Shown: one piece after another, positions 1-9,805 of the stretch | How the letters are laid out: each line of letters starts with the position of its first letter | Position numbering within the stretch: position 1 is the stretch's first letter | Program-made: the position numbers and the translations under genes | The notes under the pieces: model-generated | What the model was told of the DNA's origin: nothing | Database searches by the model: none | The model's input: the letters and a program-made list of their open reading frames with translations, nothing else | Origin: Ipomoea triloba | Taxonomy: Eukaryota; Streptophyta; Magnoliopsida; Solanales; Convolvulaceae | DNA: 64,000 bases | Direction: 5' to 3' | NCBI RefSeq assembly: GCF_003576645.1 | Contig: NC_044925.1 | Coordinates: 6,523,106-6,587,105, forward strand

Positions 1-66
<66 letters not shown>
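1..66. repeat. (AT)n microsatellite at window edge
   Basis: Perfect AT dinucleotide run that starts at the first base, so its true length is unknown. Confidence 0.95.
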
Positions 67-72
<6 letters not shown>

Positions 73-89
73 ATCATTAGAAAGCTTGA

Positions 90-555
90 GATTTGACGGA
101 GGAGAAGGCGGAGGAGCAGTGGCGGTAGGTGGCAGTGCGGTGAGTGGTGGAAGGGAGGCGGTGGTAGATTGTCGGAGAAGGGTGGAGGCGGGAGAGGAGG
201 CAAAGGAGGAAAAGGAGGAGGAGGAGAGCGGTGGTGGAAAGCGGTGATAGTTGGACGGAGAAGGCGGCGGCGACGGAAGAGAACAATGGCGACGAAAGCA
301 GGAGGAGGAAAGAAAAGTGGCGGCGGCGGCGACTCGAAGTTTGACCAGAGAAACTGTTGCTATGGTGGGAGGAGAAGGGAAATGGAGGAGCTGTTGCGGT
401 GGAGGGAGATGACCGCTATTGAGGAGGAAAGTAGCAGGCACCGCCTTCGCTAAACAAGCGGAGGCGACGACTGCGGGAAAAGAAGGAAAGACGCCGGAGG
501 AGAAGAAGCTAGAGAGAAGGCACTATATAAGAGGAGCAATACTCCTCTTCCAAAC
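90..555. other. Purine-rich GGA/GGC low-complexity tract
   Basis: Strongly G+A-biased stretch rich in GGAGGA and GGCGGC words. It has open frames on both strands (for example 169-453 plus), but the translations are low-complexity Gly/Arg/Lys runs, as expected from base bias. A TATATAAG word lies near 524, followed by a short inverted repeat (GAGGAGCAATACTCCTC, 531-547). I cannot assign a gene. Confidence 0.5.
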
Positions 556-641
556 GTAATAGCTTCGCTAATTGCATAGAAAAGCCGAAAGTCTCTCATT
601 TAAGAAGCCTTAAAGGCTTTTTTTTTAATAATTAAAAGTAA

Positions 642-787
642 GGGCGTTTTGGGGAAAATTAAATTTTCTTCAAAACGCCGAGCTCAAACGCTGCTAATAG
701 CAGTGTTTGAGTTTCTAGCGGTTTGGAGCAACTACCAAACATTTACTTTGGCAAAGTTGGTGGATCAGCTAATAACCAAACATGCCC
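642..787. mobile_element. PIF/Harbinger (Tourist-like) MITE
   Basis: A 146-bp element with ends GGGCGTTTTGG and CCAAACATGCCC, flanked by TAA on both sides (639-641 and 788-790). That is the 3-bp target duplication typical of PIF/Harbinger. The interior is made of hairpins, for example AAACGCTGC/GCAGTGTTT. It has no coding capacity. Confidence 0.6.
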
Positions 788-790
788 TAA

Positions 791-1097
791 AACAAAAAAT
801 TCAATCATAAACTCTAAAATCTAAACCTGAAGTACAATGCACTTTTGCAATGCTTTTTAATTCTAAATGTGCATTTGTTAATATTAAATATGCATTCCAT
901 AACAACTAAATGTGCAATCCTAAAAAATTTTGAGAAGTGCATATTTTAGTGTTCAAGTTTGCATAGTAAAATTGGTGGTAATTACAAAAATGTCACCACA
1001 TTTTTTTTAAATATAATTTGATATGCCCGATTTTTCCAAATGTAAGACAGTGATTGATTTTTAGTTTTCTCGTAAGGATTTGTTCTCATATGATCCA

Positions 1098-1099
<2 letters not shown>
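791..1099. other. AT-rich intergenic stretch, nothing recognised
   Basis: No coding frame, RNA gene or clear terminal repeat seen. The right part (from about 970) resembles the 'valid only with TIR' flank of the GTGCAAGTAA repeat family but is too decayed to place. Confidence 0.4.

Positions 1100-1136
<37 letters not shown>
1100..1136. repeat. (AC)n microsatellite
   Basis: Run of about 18 CA units directly before the left end of the next repeat element. Confidence 0.95.
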
Positions 1137-1138
<2 letters not shown>

Positions 1139-1141
1139 AAA

Positions 1142-2254
1142 GCACTCAAGTGAGAATGGGTGCGCAGGAGTGGAATGATAACCAATTACAACCGTCAATC
1201 TGGAAAATCTAACAGATCATATGTAATTAAAAAAGACGCGGTGTCATTTTTCTAAATAACTCAAACTTTGAGTGCAAGTAACATGTGTTAAAAGTGCAAG
1301 TAACTTGTGCAAGTGTGCAAGTAAAATCACTTAAAAGTGCAACCATTTACACTTAATAGTGTAAGTAATTTACCTTTTCACATTGGTGCACCAAATGATA
1401 GCGTTTGGTGCAACTAATGATTATGTTGTGTACTTAATATTGTTGCTCGGTGTATATTATATTGTTCCACTTTTAATAAATTTTACTTGCACTTTTAATA
1501 CATTTTACTTGCACTTAAGTGCACTCTATGAAAATGTTACTTGGTACTTTAAATACAATTTAGGGTGTGTTTGGTAACCCGTAAAATGACTTCCAGAAAA
1601 TATTTTCCGAGTTTTCTGTGTTTGGCAACGTCCGGAAAATGTTTTCCGCTGACCAAGGAAAATCAGTTCATTTTTCCGGAAAATGACTTACGGAATTTTT
1701 TTTCCGTAAGTCATTTTATGGAATCGCCAGAATAGCTGTTTTGCATGTTTTCGACCAAAACCAAGTCATATCACCCATGACCATGGACCAAGGAGGTGGG
1801 GAAACCGCCAGAAACCTTTGCTACATTTTTTTTAAATTTTTAATTTTTAATTTTTTTTTATAAATTCTATTTTTTTATTAAATACCATTATTTTAATAAC
1901 TAGTATAATTTTTTATATTTTAAATAAAACAATTACAATGTTTAATTATACAATTCTATCCATTTTTCAGAAAATGAACCAAACACACAAAGACATTTTT
2001 CCATAATACATCCAAACACTGGAAATGAATCTGTTTTCCGGAGAATGACTCATTTTTCAGAAAACATTTTCCAGAAGTCATTTTCCTGCTTTCCAAACGG
2101 ACCCTTACTAGCACTTCAAAGTTCGGATTATTTACAAAAATTCCACCGCATTTTTTTTTATAGAAAAAAGTGTTTATGATTCGTTAGATCTATCCAGATG
2201 GATGGTTGCAATGGGTTCTCATTTCTCTCTTGGGCGCAAGTTCTCAACTGATCT
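1142..2254. mobile_element. Non-autonomous TIR element of the GTGCAAGTAA family, interrupted by a MITE
   Basis: The left ~150 bp and right ~150 bp are imperfect inverted copies. The left reads TGAGAATGGGTGCGCAGGAG and CAACCGTCAATCTGG; the right, on the other strand, reads TTGAGAACTTGCGCCCAAG and CAACCATCCATCTGG. The interior holds repeated GTGCAAGTAA and GTGCACC words. A PIF/Harbinger MITE (1563-2104) sits inside and accounts for about half the length. Related copies are at 2275-2735, 21145-21470 and 25085-25550. There is no transposase, and the superfamily is not determined. Confidence 0.5.
1563..2104. mobile_element. PIF/Harbinger MITE, GGGTGTGTTTGG family
   Basis: A 542-bp element with ends GGGTGTGTTTGG and CCAAACGGACCC, flanked by TTA on both sides (1560-1562, 2105-2107). 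The interior has repeated GGAAAATG/CATTTTCC words that fold on themselves, around an AT-rich middle. A shorter relative with matching ends is at 46908-47122 and a truncated one at about 13640-13748. Confidence 0.7.
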
Positions 2255-2274
2255 ATTTCTTTTATATATATTTT

Positions 2275-2735
2275 ATAAATAATTCAAACTTTGAACTGCA
2301 AGTAAATTGTGTTAAAAATGCAAGTAACAATTTCATAAAGTGCACCTAAATGCAAGTAAAATATATTAAAATTGCAACAATATAAAGTACACCGACCAGG
2401 CGACCAACAAGATTAGTACACCTAACGTTATCATTAGTTGCACCTAACGTAATCATTAAGTGCACCAATTGGAAAGGCTGCACTATTATGTGTAAATGAT
2501 TGCAATTTTAAGTGATTTTACTTGTATATTTTATTTAGACACTTTCATTTGTTGCTTGCACTTTTAATACATGTTACTTGCACTTAAAGTTCGAGTTATT
2601 TACAAAAGTGTCACCACATTTAAAAAAAATTCCATATGATCTGTTAAAAATTACATATGATCTGTTGATCTTCTTAGATGGACGACTCATATTAGTCCCT
2701 ATTTCTCTCCTAAGCGCCCGTTCTCCCTAAAGTGC
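2275..2735. mobile_element. Partial copy of the GTGCAAGTAA family
   Basis: Starts inside the family (AACTTTGAACTGCAAGTAA) and runs to a right inverted-repeat end (TTCTCTCCTAAGCGCCCG). The left terminal repeat is missing, so this is a truncated copy next to the larger one. Confidence 0.45.
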
Positions 2736-3290
2736 TTACCTATTTCCAAGTCTATATGGCTGGTCGGAGACGTCCCCTTCGTCTCCGACTGTTTTTTTTT
2801 TAAATTTTATTTTAAAATAATTATTTTATTAAAAATTATTTTTAAATTTGGTGACCGACACGTTAGTATATTAATAGGCAAACAAGGCATTTTAGGTTAA
2901 ATTGCATGAATTTGCGTTGTTTAAGGACCCAATTGTAGTTTTTTTTTTGTTCAGTGGCCTAATTGTAATTTGGTGTGTAGTTGGATTGCATATTTGACCC
3001 TTATTCCTTTAATTTTCAAATCTAAAGAGTAATTTTTGTATTTTTCTTTGGGATAAGGGTCGAATAGACCCTCAAACTATACTCAATTGTGCAATTAGGC
3101 CCTTCAACTTCAAAAAGCTTCAATTATGCCCTCAAACTTGTTATTTTGGAGCAAATAAGCCCTTTAACCTATTTGTTGTTTCGGCCAACTCCTGCGAAGT
3201 TCCGACGAACAAGCCAAACTATCAAACACTAATATGATAGTATAAGTTTACAAACGTCATGTGAAAAATGAGTAATACTAAAAAGAGTAC
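2736..3290. other. Intergenic, MULE-terminus-like fragments
   Basis: No gene. A near-perfect hairpin GTCGGAGACG/CGTCTCCGAC lies at about 2762-2789. Segments at about 2930-3000 and 3055-3195 read like ends of plant Mutator-like elements (TAGGCCCTTCAACTTC, ATGCCCTCAAACTTG). No matching pair or target duplication was found. Confidence 0.35.
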
Positions 3291-3329
3291 TGCTGAAAAA
3301 CACATTAAAAATATATAATGTAAAAATAA

Positions 3330-3650
3330 ATAAGAGTAGTGATCTAGAGCTTTTAAAAAAGAAGTATTTAGAAGTTTTAAGGATGAATTTTGAAGAAAAC
3401 AATATAAAATTATGGGATAAAGAAAAAAGTTATGATAAAATTAAACTAATAAGTTCAAATGATTTGATATAAAAAGATGTAACCAATTAGATATAGTCCT
3501 ACATACCAAAAAGAATTTGATACCCAAATAAAAGAATTAAAAAATCTAGGAATACTACATGATAGTACAAGCCATATAGTAGCCTTGCATTTGTAGTAAG
3601 AAATTACAATGAATTAAAAAGGGGAAAAAGGAGGAAAATATCCAAGATCA
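3330..3650 (+). pseudogene. Endogenous plant pararetrovirus (caulimovirid) fragment: start of reverse transcriptase
   Basis: Decayed plus-strand frames resemble the segment leading into the reverse transcriptase of Caulimoviridae. A Leu/Lys-rich stretch (3345-3460) contains KLWDKEKSYDKIKL. After stops and a frameshift comes RYSPTYQKEFDTQIKELKNL (about 3498-3557), which matches the family pattern of a Tyr-Ser/Thr-Pro word followed by a Phe-Asp-x-Gln-Ile-x-Glu-Leu helix. Several stops and at least one frameshift mean it is not functional. It ends abruptly at the LINE. A coat-protein fragment of the same kind of virus lies 4.4 kb downstream (8020-8380). Assignment rests on motif recognition, and the genus is not determined. 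Confidence 0.6.
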
Positions 3651-3699
3651 ATATCTGATCCTCACGGTGTTTGTTTCTCCCAAGAGCCCAAGCTCGTCT

Positions 3700-4570
3700 T
3701 AATGAAGTAGCTTCTGCATGGCATCCTCCACCGTAGTGAAGAACCTCAATTGTTCCTTGTCGTTAATCGTTCTCTTGGAAATTGAGTCAGCCACCTTGTT
3801 CTGTTCTCTAGGAATGTGCCTAAACTTGATCTCCTAGTTCCAACTCTTGTTATTTCTACAGATCTCAACCGTATTCCTTCCCATGTCGTCATAGACCTCA
3901 TCTTTTTCTACCAGCCGGATAGTCGCTGAGCAGTCTGATTCAATTGTGACTTTCTAGTACCCCATCTCCTATGCTGTAGTAATGCCGTCATAAATTCCCT
4001 AAAGTTCCACCTCACGAGCGCTGCACGAGCCAATCTTGTGAGAAAAAGCTCCCAAGAATTCCGCTTTCTCGTTTCTAATAACTCCACCACAAGATGCTAT
4101 GTTATTTCCACATCCGACACAGCCGTCTGTGTTAACCTTGATCCCCCCTCGATCTGGAGGTTTCCATGGTTGTTGTCTTCTGCTATTAGGTTGCTTCCTT
4201 CCTTTCGGACCAGCACTCCTAATCAGCGGCAACCTCAATATCATTGAACTGGTTCTTAAGCCAAACAATTTTCTCGCTTATCTTAGGCTTCGAGTTGTTG
4301 AAGATATAGTTGTTCCTCCACTTCCATATCCACTATGATGTTATGGCAACTCTAGCTGAGCGTTGTCTCCTCCGTTGTCCTCCCATGCTTCCTGCAATGT
4401 TAGTGCTAAGCCACGTGTTAAAATCAAGGTTATGAGCGTTATCTAGATCATCATTTAGGTTCAGACATTGCTAGACTTCCTTCGCCGACGGGCATTGACG
4501 AATGACGTGATCTACGTCATCTTTGTCAGCGCCACAATCGTGACACCTTTCGTCCTGAGTAAAGCCTTGT
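3700..4570 (-). pseudogene. LINE zinc-finger and RNase H region, decayed
   Basis: At about 4565-4490 the minus strand reads CHDCGADKDDVDHVIRQCP, the Cys/His finger that follows reverse transcriptase in plant LINEs. At 4268-3999 it reads GGIKVNTDGC, then GGVIRNEKAEFLGAF and SAREVEL, followed by IESDCSAT and, near 3800, REQNKVADSISK. These are the Asp, Glu and Asp motifs and the C-terminal signature of the plant LINE-type RNase H. Stops interrupt the frame (for example in the EMGY segment at about 3950). Confidence 0.75.
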
Positions 4571-5436
4571 TTTGTCCCCTCTACGTTGCACATTATTTTC
4601 CCTTGTTTGAGAAGCCATATAAAAGACCTCATTCGATTGGGGATCTGGAGCCTCCAGATATTGCTCCATTCCTTCGTTCCAACTTCATTATTACCCTTGG
4701 TCAGAATGTTGTAAGCAGATTTTGTCGTAAAAATGTTTTTGTCACCATCGTTCCATCCAAGCAGGTCCTACTTGGTGGTGTTATTCAATATAACCTTGCT
4801 CATTAACTGGTTTCGCTTCTCATGGTGAATCCCAACTCCGATCCTTTCCCATTTCCATCTTCCTCTGTCATCCTAGAGATCTGCTACCTTCAACCCTTCT
4901 TCGTCTCTATTTAACGGTCCGATCATCCACTCCCTTAGTGGTGAGTCCCCAAGCTAGCGATTAGTCCAGAATGCAGTGCCTTGCCTATTCCTTACCACCT
5001 TTTTCGAGCCTGTCTCGAGGAGACGCGCAGCCGCACAAATACCTTTCCAAGTATTTAACTCATTTCTCCTTCTCTTGATATTTTTAATATTGACACCACT
5101 CCTCATGTATTTCCTCGTAATTATCTGAGACTACGTTTTGTCACCTTCCTTGATTACTCTCCATCCCAGTTTTGCTAGGAGGGAGATATTCATGTTTCGC
5201 ATGGTTTTGATTCCAAGCCCACCTTCCTCCTTTGAAAGGGTTACCGTGTCCCACTTTACCAAGCTTGTTTTCTTAGCCTGGCCGTCACCTCCCTAGAGGA
5301 AATTCCTTATTGCCTTGTCAATCTCGTCACATACTCCCTTAGGGATTAGCATGGTTTGCATTTGAAAGGATGGGATAGCATTAAGGACTGACTAGGGCAG
5401 CACTTGATGACCCGCCAGGCTTAAGAAATGCGTCTT

Positions 5437-6953
5437 TCATCCCTCAAGCTTATTATGAACCCTCTCCAGAATGCTCTTGCAGTGGTCTCTCGTAATGCGC
5501 CCATGGAGGGAGGGGACACCCAAGTATCTTCCTAAATTCGTCGTCTTTGGGATACCAGCAAGGGTGGCAAGGCGATTTGCTTTTCCCCTGCACACATTGT
5601 TAGAAAAAAAGATATTAGACTTCACCTTATTAACTTTTTGTCCAGATGCCTTACAGAAATGCTCAAGACATTCCATAACAATTTCCATCTGGCTCTCCTC
5701 AACTTCTGCAAACAGAACCATGTCATCTGCAAAGAATAGGTGGGAGATAGACGATCCCTCCTTGGACGCTTTTATTCCTCTCCAGCGTCCTTGAACCACT
5801 GCTTCCGATATAATATGGCTGAGCCTCTTGATGCAGAGGACAAACAAGTATGGGGACATTGGGTCCCCTTGTCTAACAACCCGTTCCGGTTTAAACTTCT
5901 CGAGGTTCTTTCCCTCCCAAAGAATAGGCATTGAAGCTTTCTCCACACAATTCATGATATTCATTACCCAATTTCCGTTGAAACCTATGTCCTGCATTGT
6001 GGATTCGATAACACCCCAGTCCAGACGATCGTAGGCTTTTTCCAGATCAATCTTTAACACCTATAGCCTGGTTGGCGCTTACCCATGCGAATTGTGTCGA
6101 GGATTTCTTGATAGATCACAATATTGTTAGTAATCTGGCGCTTAGGAACGAAGCTGCTTTGGTTGGGCGCAACGAGATCTGGCATCATGATCTTGATCTG
6201 GTTGGTCATCACCTTAGTCACGAGTTTGTAGGCAACATTACAAAGACTTATAGGCCTCAGTTGAGACACATTCTCTGGATTCTGAACTTTGAGAATGAGA
6301 ATTATGTTGGTTTCGTTAAACCCTTTTAGTAAGAGCCCGTTTCTAAAAAAATCCTGAATCAGGTCATGTAAGCTATCACAAATCGTCTCCCATGAGTTTT
6401 GATAAAAAAGAGCTTGGAACCCATCCGGGCCTGGCGCTTTGAGAGGGGGCATTGACTCGAGAGCGTCTTTCACCTCATCCTTCGTAATGTCCTTATTAAT
6501 CCTATCCCACTTCTCCATTGATATTATCGGGAACGCCCCTGATATAGACTGCCTCAAATCACAGGCTTCCTTTTTAGTATAAAGATTCTTAAAAAATTCA
6601 AGAACCATCGCCTCTAATTGGTGAGAGTTAGTAATCCATTCACCGGTTTCATTTTTCAGACCAATCACTTTATTCTTTGTATGACGAATCATGGTGGCAG
6701 CGTGATAGAACTTGGTATTCTTATCCCCAGACTGGAACCACTCCTCCTTGGATTTCTGGAACCAGCTCAACTCTTTTTGGTGAAGGGTGTTTTCGAGTTC
6801 CTCCCTTAGCTTTCTATCTAACTTGATAAGGTCATTTCCCGGCTGTATTTCCATTCTCCGCTGAACTCCTTCAATCATGGCTACCAGCCGTCTTTTCCTC
6901 TTTTCAATATTGTCGAACACTTCCTTGTTCCAATATGAGAGAATTCTTTGCAT
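5437..6953 (-). pseudogene. LINE reverse transcriptase (core intact, frame broken)
   Basis: Two overlapping minus-strand frames, 6953-6054 and 6060-5437, together cover a LINE reverse transcriptase. Visible landmarks are the N-terminal connector (SWFQKSKEEWFQSGDKNTKF), KAPGPDGFQALFYQ, LRPISLCNVAYKLVTKV, IDLEKAYDRLDW, VRQGDPMSPYLFVLC and the catalytic HLFFADDMVLF. The FADD aspartates are present, so decay is by frame breaks rather than loss of active-site residues. The break between the two frames falls just before the LEKAYDRLDW motif, at about 6058. An intact element would need ORF1 and a continuous ORF2. Confidence 0.85.
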
Positions 6954-6958
6954 GTTAT

Positions 6959-7640
6959 TTATATTGGAGTCAATTGGCCGGCAGATTCCCAGTTGTCCTT
7001 AACTATCTTCGAAAAACCAGGAGATGTCATCCAAGTAGCTTGAAAGATAAAAGGGTGAGAATTAGTTTTATTAGTCGAATTTAAAGTATCCACCATTATG
7101 GGCGCATGGTCCGAGCAGATGTGCGCCAAATGTTTAACTTTCGTCTCAGGATACTTAAAAAGCCAATCAATGTTGCACAAAGCTCTGTCAAACCTAGCAC
7201 CCGTGAACGTGTTACTGTCTTTCCCTCTCGTACAAGTGAACTTAGTGCCAGTGAATCCCAAGTCCACCAACCCTTCCTTGAAAATCCAGCTCTTCATTCC
7301 TGAGCACCTGTTCTCTTGAAATTTATGTTTGTTGCTCACGTCGTCAATACTCGTGACGGCATTATGTCCCCATCTGAAAGCCAGGCTTGTTCAAATACAA
7401 GTTATCCTTTGATAGGCCTTCCTAGAGCTTTTGCCTTAGATTATGGGTTAGGCTGCCATACACGAAAGAAATGATCCCTAATCTGCCGGTGGTATTGCTT
7501 GCGCTAGCCAGCACAAACTGGGGGTTGGTGGCGATGATATCTAGAGTAATATTATTTCTCTAGAGGATCCAGATGCCACCGCTGAAACCTACAGCTTCGA
7601 CTCTAATCTAGTTCTCGAAACCAAAGCTTTTGCAAGCTTC
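6959..7640 (-). pseudogene. LINE apurinic-type endonuclease, decayed
   Basis: The minus-strand frame 7339-6959 contains LVDLGFTGTKFTCTRG and the catalytic-region motif HICSDHAPIMVDTL of LINE endonucleases. Upstream, out to about 7640, the GFSGGIWIL motif is readable but the frame carries stops at 7560-7562, 7608-7610 and 7650-7652. The first sits where plant LINEs normally have Trp after GGIWLL, which suggests a TGG codon turned into a stop. Confidence 0.7.
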
Positions 7641-7746
7641 ATCTTCGTGTCATTTCAAAAAACATATATTCACTTTGACCCGACCCAAACCAGAACTGGA
7701 ACCCATTGTACAATAAAATAGTCACTTAAAATGTCATTTTATGCTA

Positions 7747-8003
7747 CTACCTCCGTCCCAAAATGGTTGTCTGGTTCGTTTAACGAGGCTTGACTGAAGT
7801 AATTTTTGTTCCAATTTTCATAATATTAAATTTAGCATTAATATATAAAATTTATATATTTAGAAACTACATTAAAAATACTATTAAACACAAAAAATTA
7901 AATTTAAAAATAATAAAAAATTAATAAAGAAAATAAGCAAAGAAGAAAGAGTTGGTTTGACCAATGAATAGTAAATAGGACAGGTAAAATGGGACAGATG
8001 GAG
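7747..8003. mobile_element. Stowaway-like (Tc1/mariner) MITE
   Basis: A 257-bp AT-rich element with ends CTACCTCCGTCCC and GGGACAGATGGAG. The second is the reverse complement of the Stowaway-type start CTCCATCTGTCCC. TA flanks both sides (7745-7746, 8004-8005). It has no coding capacity and lies between the LINE and the pararetrovirus coat fragment. Confidence 0.75.
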
Positions 8004-8019
8004 TATTTTTTTTTATAAC

Positions 8020-8380
8020 AAATAAAAGAATACACCTGAAACAAGAAAGAAGTTTCGACACAAAAGAAAGTTTTAAAAAAGATATGCAATACCTATAAAA
8101 GAAGATAATAATAAAAAACCATATGAATGTAGATGTTGAAATTGTAATAAAAAAAGGTAATTATGCTAATAAATGCCCCAAATTTAAACAAAAAAGGAAT
8201 AAAATATATTAATATCGAAGAATTTATTATGAGCTTAGAACAAATAAAAGAAGATCAAATTTATGATTATGAAATATTTTGTATTAGTGAAACATAAAAT
8301 GAAGAATATATTGAAGTTAGAGTTGAGTACAACAATAACAAAATGATAAGTAGAAAAAAGAATGCTAATGGACTATAATG
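8020..8380 (+). pseudogene. Endogenous plant pararetrovirus fragment: coat-protein zinc finger and following region
   Basis: The plus strand at about 8109-8176 encodes a Cys-x-Cys-x2-Cys-x4-Gly-x-Tyr-Ala-x-x-Cys-Pro pattern. This is the nucleic-acid-binding finger at the C-terminus of caulimovirid coat proteins. An internal TGA stands in the finger where the family has Trp, and the usual His is replaced by Asn (GNYANKCP). A Lys-rich stretch precedes it. After a frameshift comes IEEFIMSLEQIKEDQIYDYE (about 8213-8275), then stops. The fragment cannot be functional. In the virus the coat lies upstream of reverse transcriptase, but here the reverse transcriptase piece (3330-3650) lies upstream, so the locus is rearranged or derives from two copies. 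Confidence 0.65.
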
Positions 8381-8384
8381 AATT

Positions 8385-9805
8385 AAATAAGAAAACTATT
8401 TTTGATGGATATTTGTCTGTATAGAGGCTTGATTGTATTTTTGAGATGAAATAGTTTGAAACTCAACTTTGTAAGGCTATTTATACTAAGTTAGCAATCG
8501 TTTGTATTGAATTTGAACACTAAAAAACACCATATAATAAGATATGAGACAATGCAAAATAAACCAGATATGCAAGCAAACTTTCAATGAAAACAATGAA
8601 TTTTAGTCTATTTTCTAAAAAAAAAAAAAAGAATTCCCAAAAAAATAGATATAGAAAATTGGAACTTTCCATATTTGGCAAAATAATAAATAAATAAAAA
8701 CAAAAGGAAGAGATTTTTTGGCAAAAAAATAAATGGAAGCCAAAGGAGAAAAGGAAAGCTCCAAAGCTAATTAACCTACGCATAAAACGATGTCGTTTGA
8801 AGACAAAACAACGTAATACCTTTTCTTCTCTCGTATGTAAAATTGTAATTCTATCCCGTCTCAGTATATTGTCCCTTGCTTCTCTCCCTCGAGCGAGTCA
8901 GCCACTCCGCAGCTCCCTACCGTTTCAATCAATCGATTGCTGGCTTAAATGTCGCAGGCGTAAAGTTGAAGAAGAAGACGCTGTCTGCTCCGCACAGAAG
9001 GCGTCTGAACACTTATATTCTTTTCAAATCATATTTTTTTGTTATTAGGGCTTCGGTTTTGGGGTTCTTTCGGGGCTCAATTATCTTCGATTCTATTTTT
9101 GCTGACCTCAGTCAGGTATCTCGTCTTCTCAGTGCAATTGCGATTATCTTTAACTTTTCATTGTTTAAAAAAAAAAATATATATTTTTGTATTTGTATAT
9201 ACTTTGGAATTTTTTTTTTTAATTTGGAAAAGAAATCACACTTTATTAGTTTTTTTTTGTTTTTTTTTTCAAATATAAAAATTTCGGTTCACTTTTTGTA
9301 GCAATAAGTGTTTTTGTTTTCTGATTTCAGGTTTCAGATCTCTGTTTTGAACTATTCTTTGAATTTTCTCGTTTGTTGCACAGGTTTTGCTTAATTTTGG
9401 GGAAAACCCTAATTTTTTGACCCCCTCAGTCATTTTTATTCTTTGTGAGTAAAAGTAAACACCTAAAAACAGTTTCTTTCGTATTAGAGTAACTTTTGTT
9501 TACTCTGATCGTCGGTGGTTAGTCTGCAAGATACGCTATTTAAGGTGGGTACGCTCTCTCTGATATGTTGTCTATTTTTTATTTTTTTTTTCGTGAATTT
9601 CGGGTATGTGGGTGTTAATATTGATTGTATGTTCCTTTTATTAATTGTAATTGTTACTGGGTCTCTAATCTGTGGATAACTATTGGTATTTAGATATTGG
9701 GGCTGGATTAAGTTATGATGTTGGTAGATGATATTCATGCAAATATTTGCCTTTGCATGTACTGACGTATTCACTCATAATTTCCTTGGGAATCTAGAGT
9801 TGTCT
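8385..9805 (+). promoter_or_regulatory. Upstream region and inferred 5' leader of the cyclin T gene
   Basis: No other gene is seen here. A CT-rich stretch (8820-8960) and a GTTATTAGGGCTTCGG segment resemble a plant 5' leader. A good donor (CAG|GTATCT) lies at 9116, and an acceptor (AATCTAG) at about 9797 lies just before the start codon, so a leader intron of about 680 bp is likely. The T-rich stretch between (9160-9300) fits an intron. The promoter core is not identified. This is inference from splice-like signals only. Confidence 0.35.

Larger units (their letters stand above)
3650..7700 (-). mobile_element. 5'-truncated, broken L1-type LINE with RNase H domain
   Basis: On the minus strand, from right to left, lie the parts of a plant LINE ORF2 protein: an endonuclease piece (to about 6960), reverse transcriptase (6953-5437), a zinc-finger connection (about 4565-4490) and an RNase H domain (about 4270-3720). 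No ORF1 (gag-like) protein is seen, and the endonuclease N-terminus is missing or unrecognisable. Stops and frameshifts split the frame at about 6955, about 6058 and at many points left of 5437. I see no poly(A) tail at the 3' end and no clear target duplication, so the borders (about 3650 and about 7700) are estimates. The element separates two pararetrovirus fragments that lie on the opposite strand. Confidence 0.8.

Noticed and set aside
169..453. 94-codon open frame rich in Gly, Arg and Lys
   Set aside because: Arises from GGA/GGC/AGA-biased DNA; the opposite strand is equally open (77-286) and there is no protein-like pattern.
3908..4338. Plus-strand frames over the LINE 3' part
   Set aside because: Shadows of the minus-strand RNase H region, which has clear catalytic motifs.
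8520..8783. 87-codon minus-strand frame rich in Phe and Leu
   Set aside because: Composition is what AT-rich, A-run sequence yields on its complement; no motif and no splice context.
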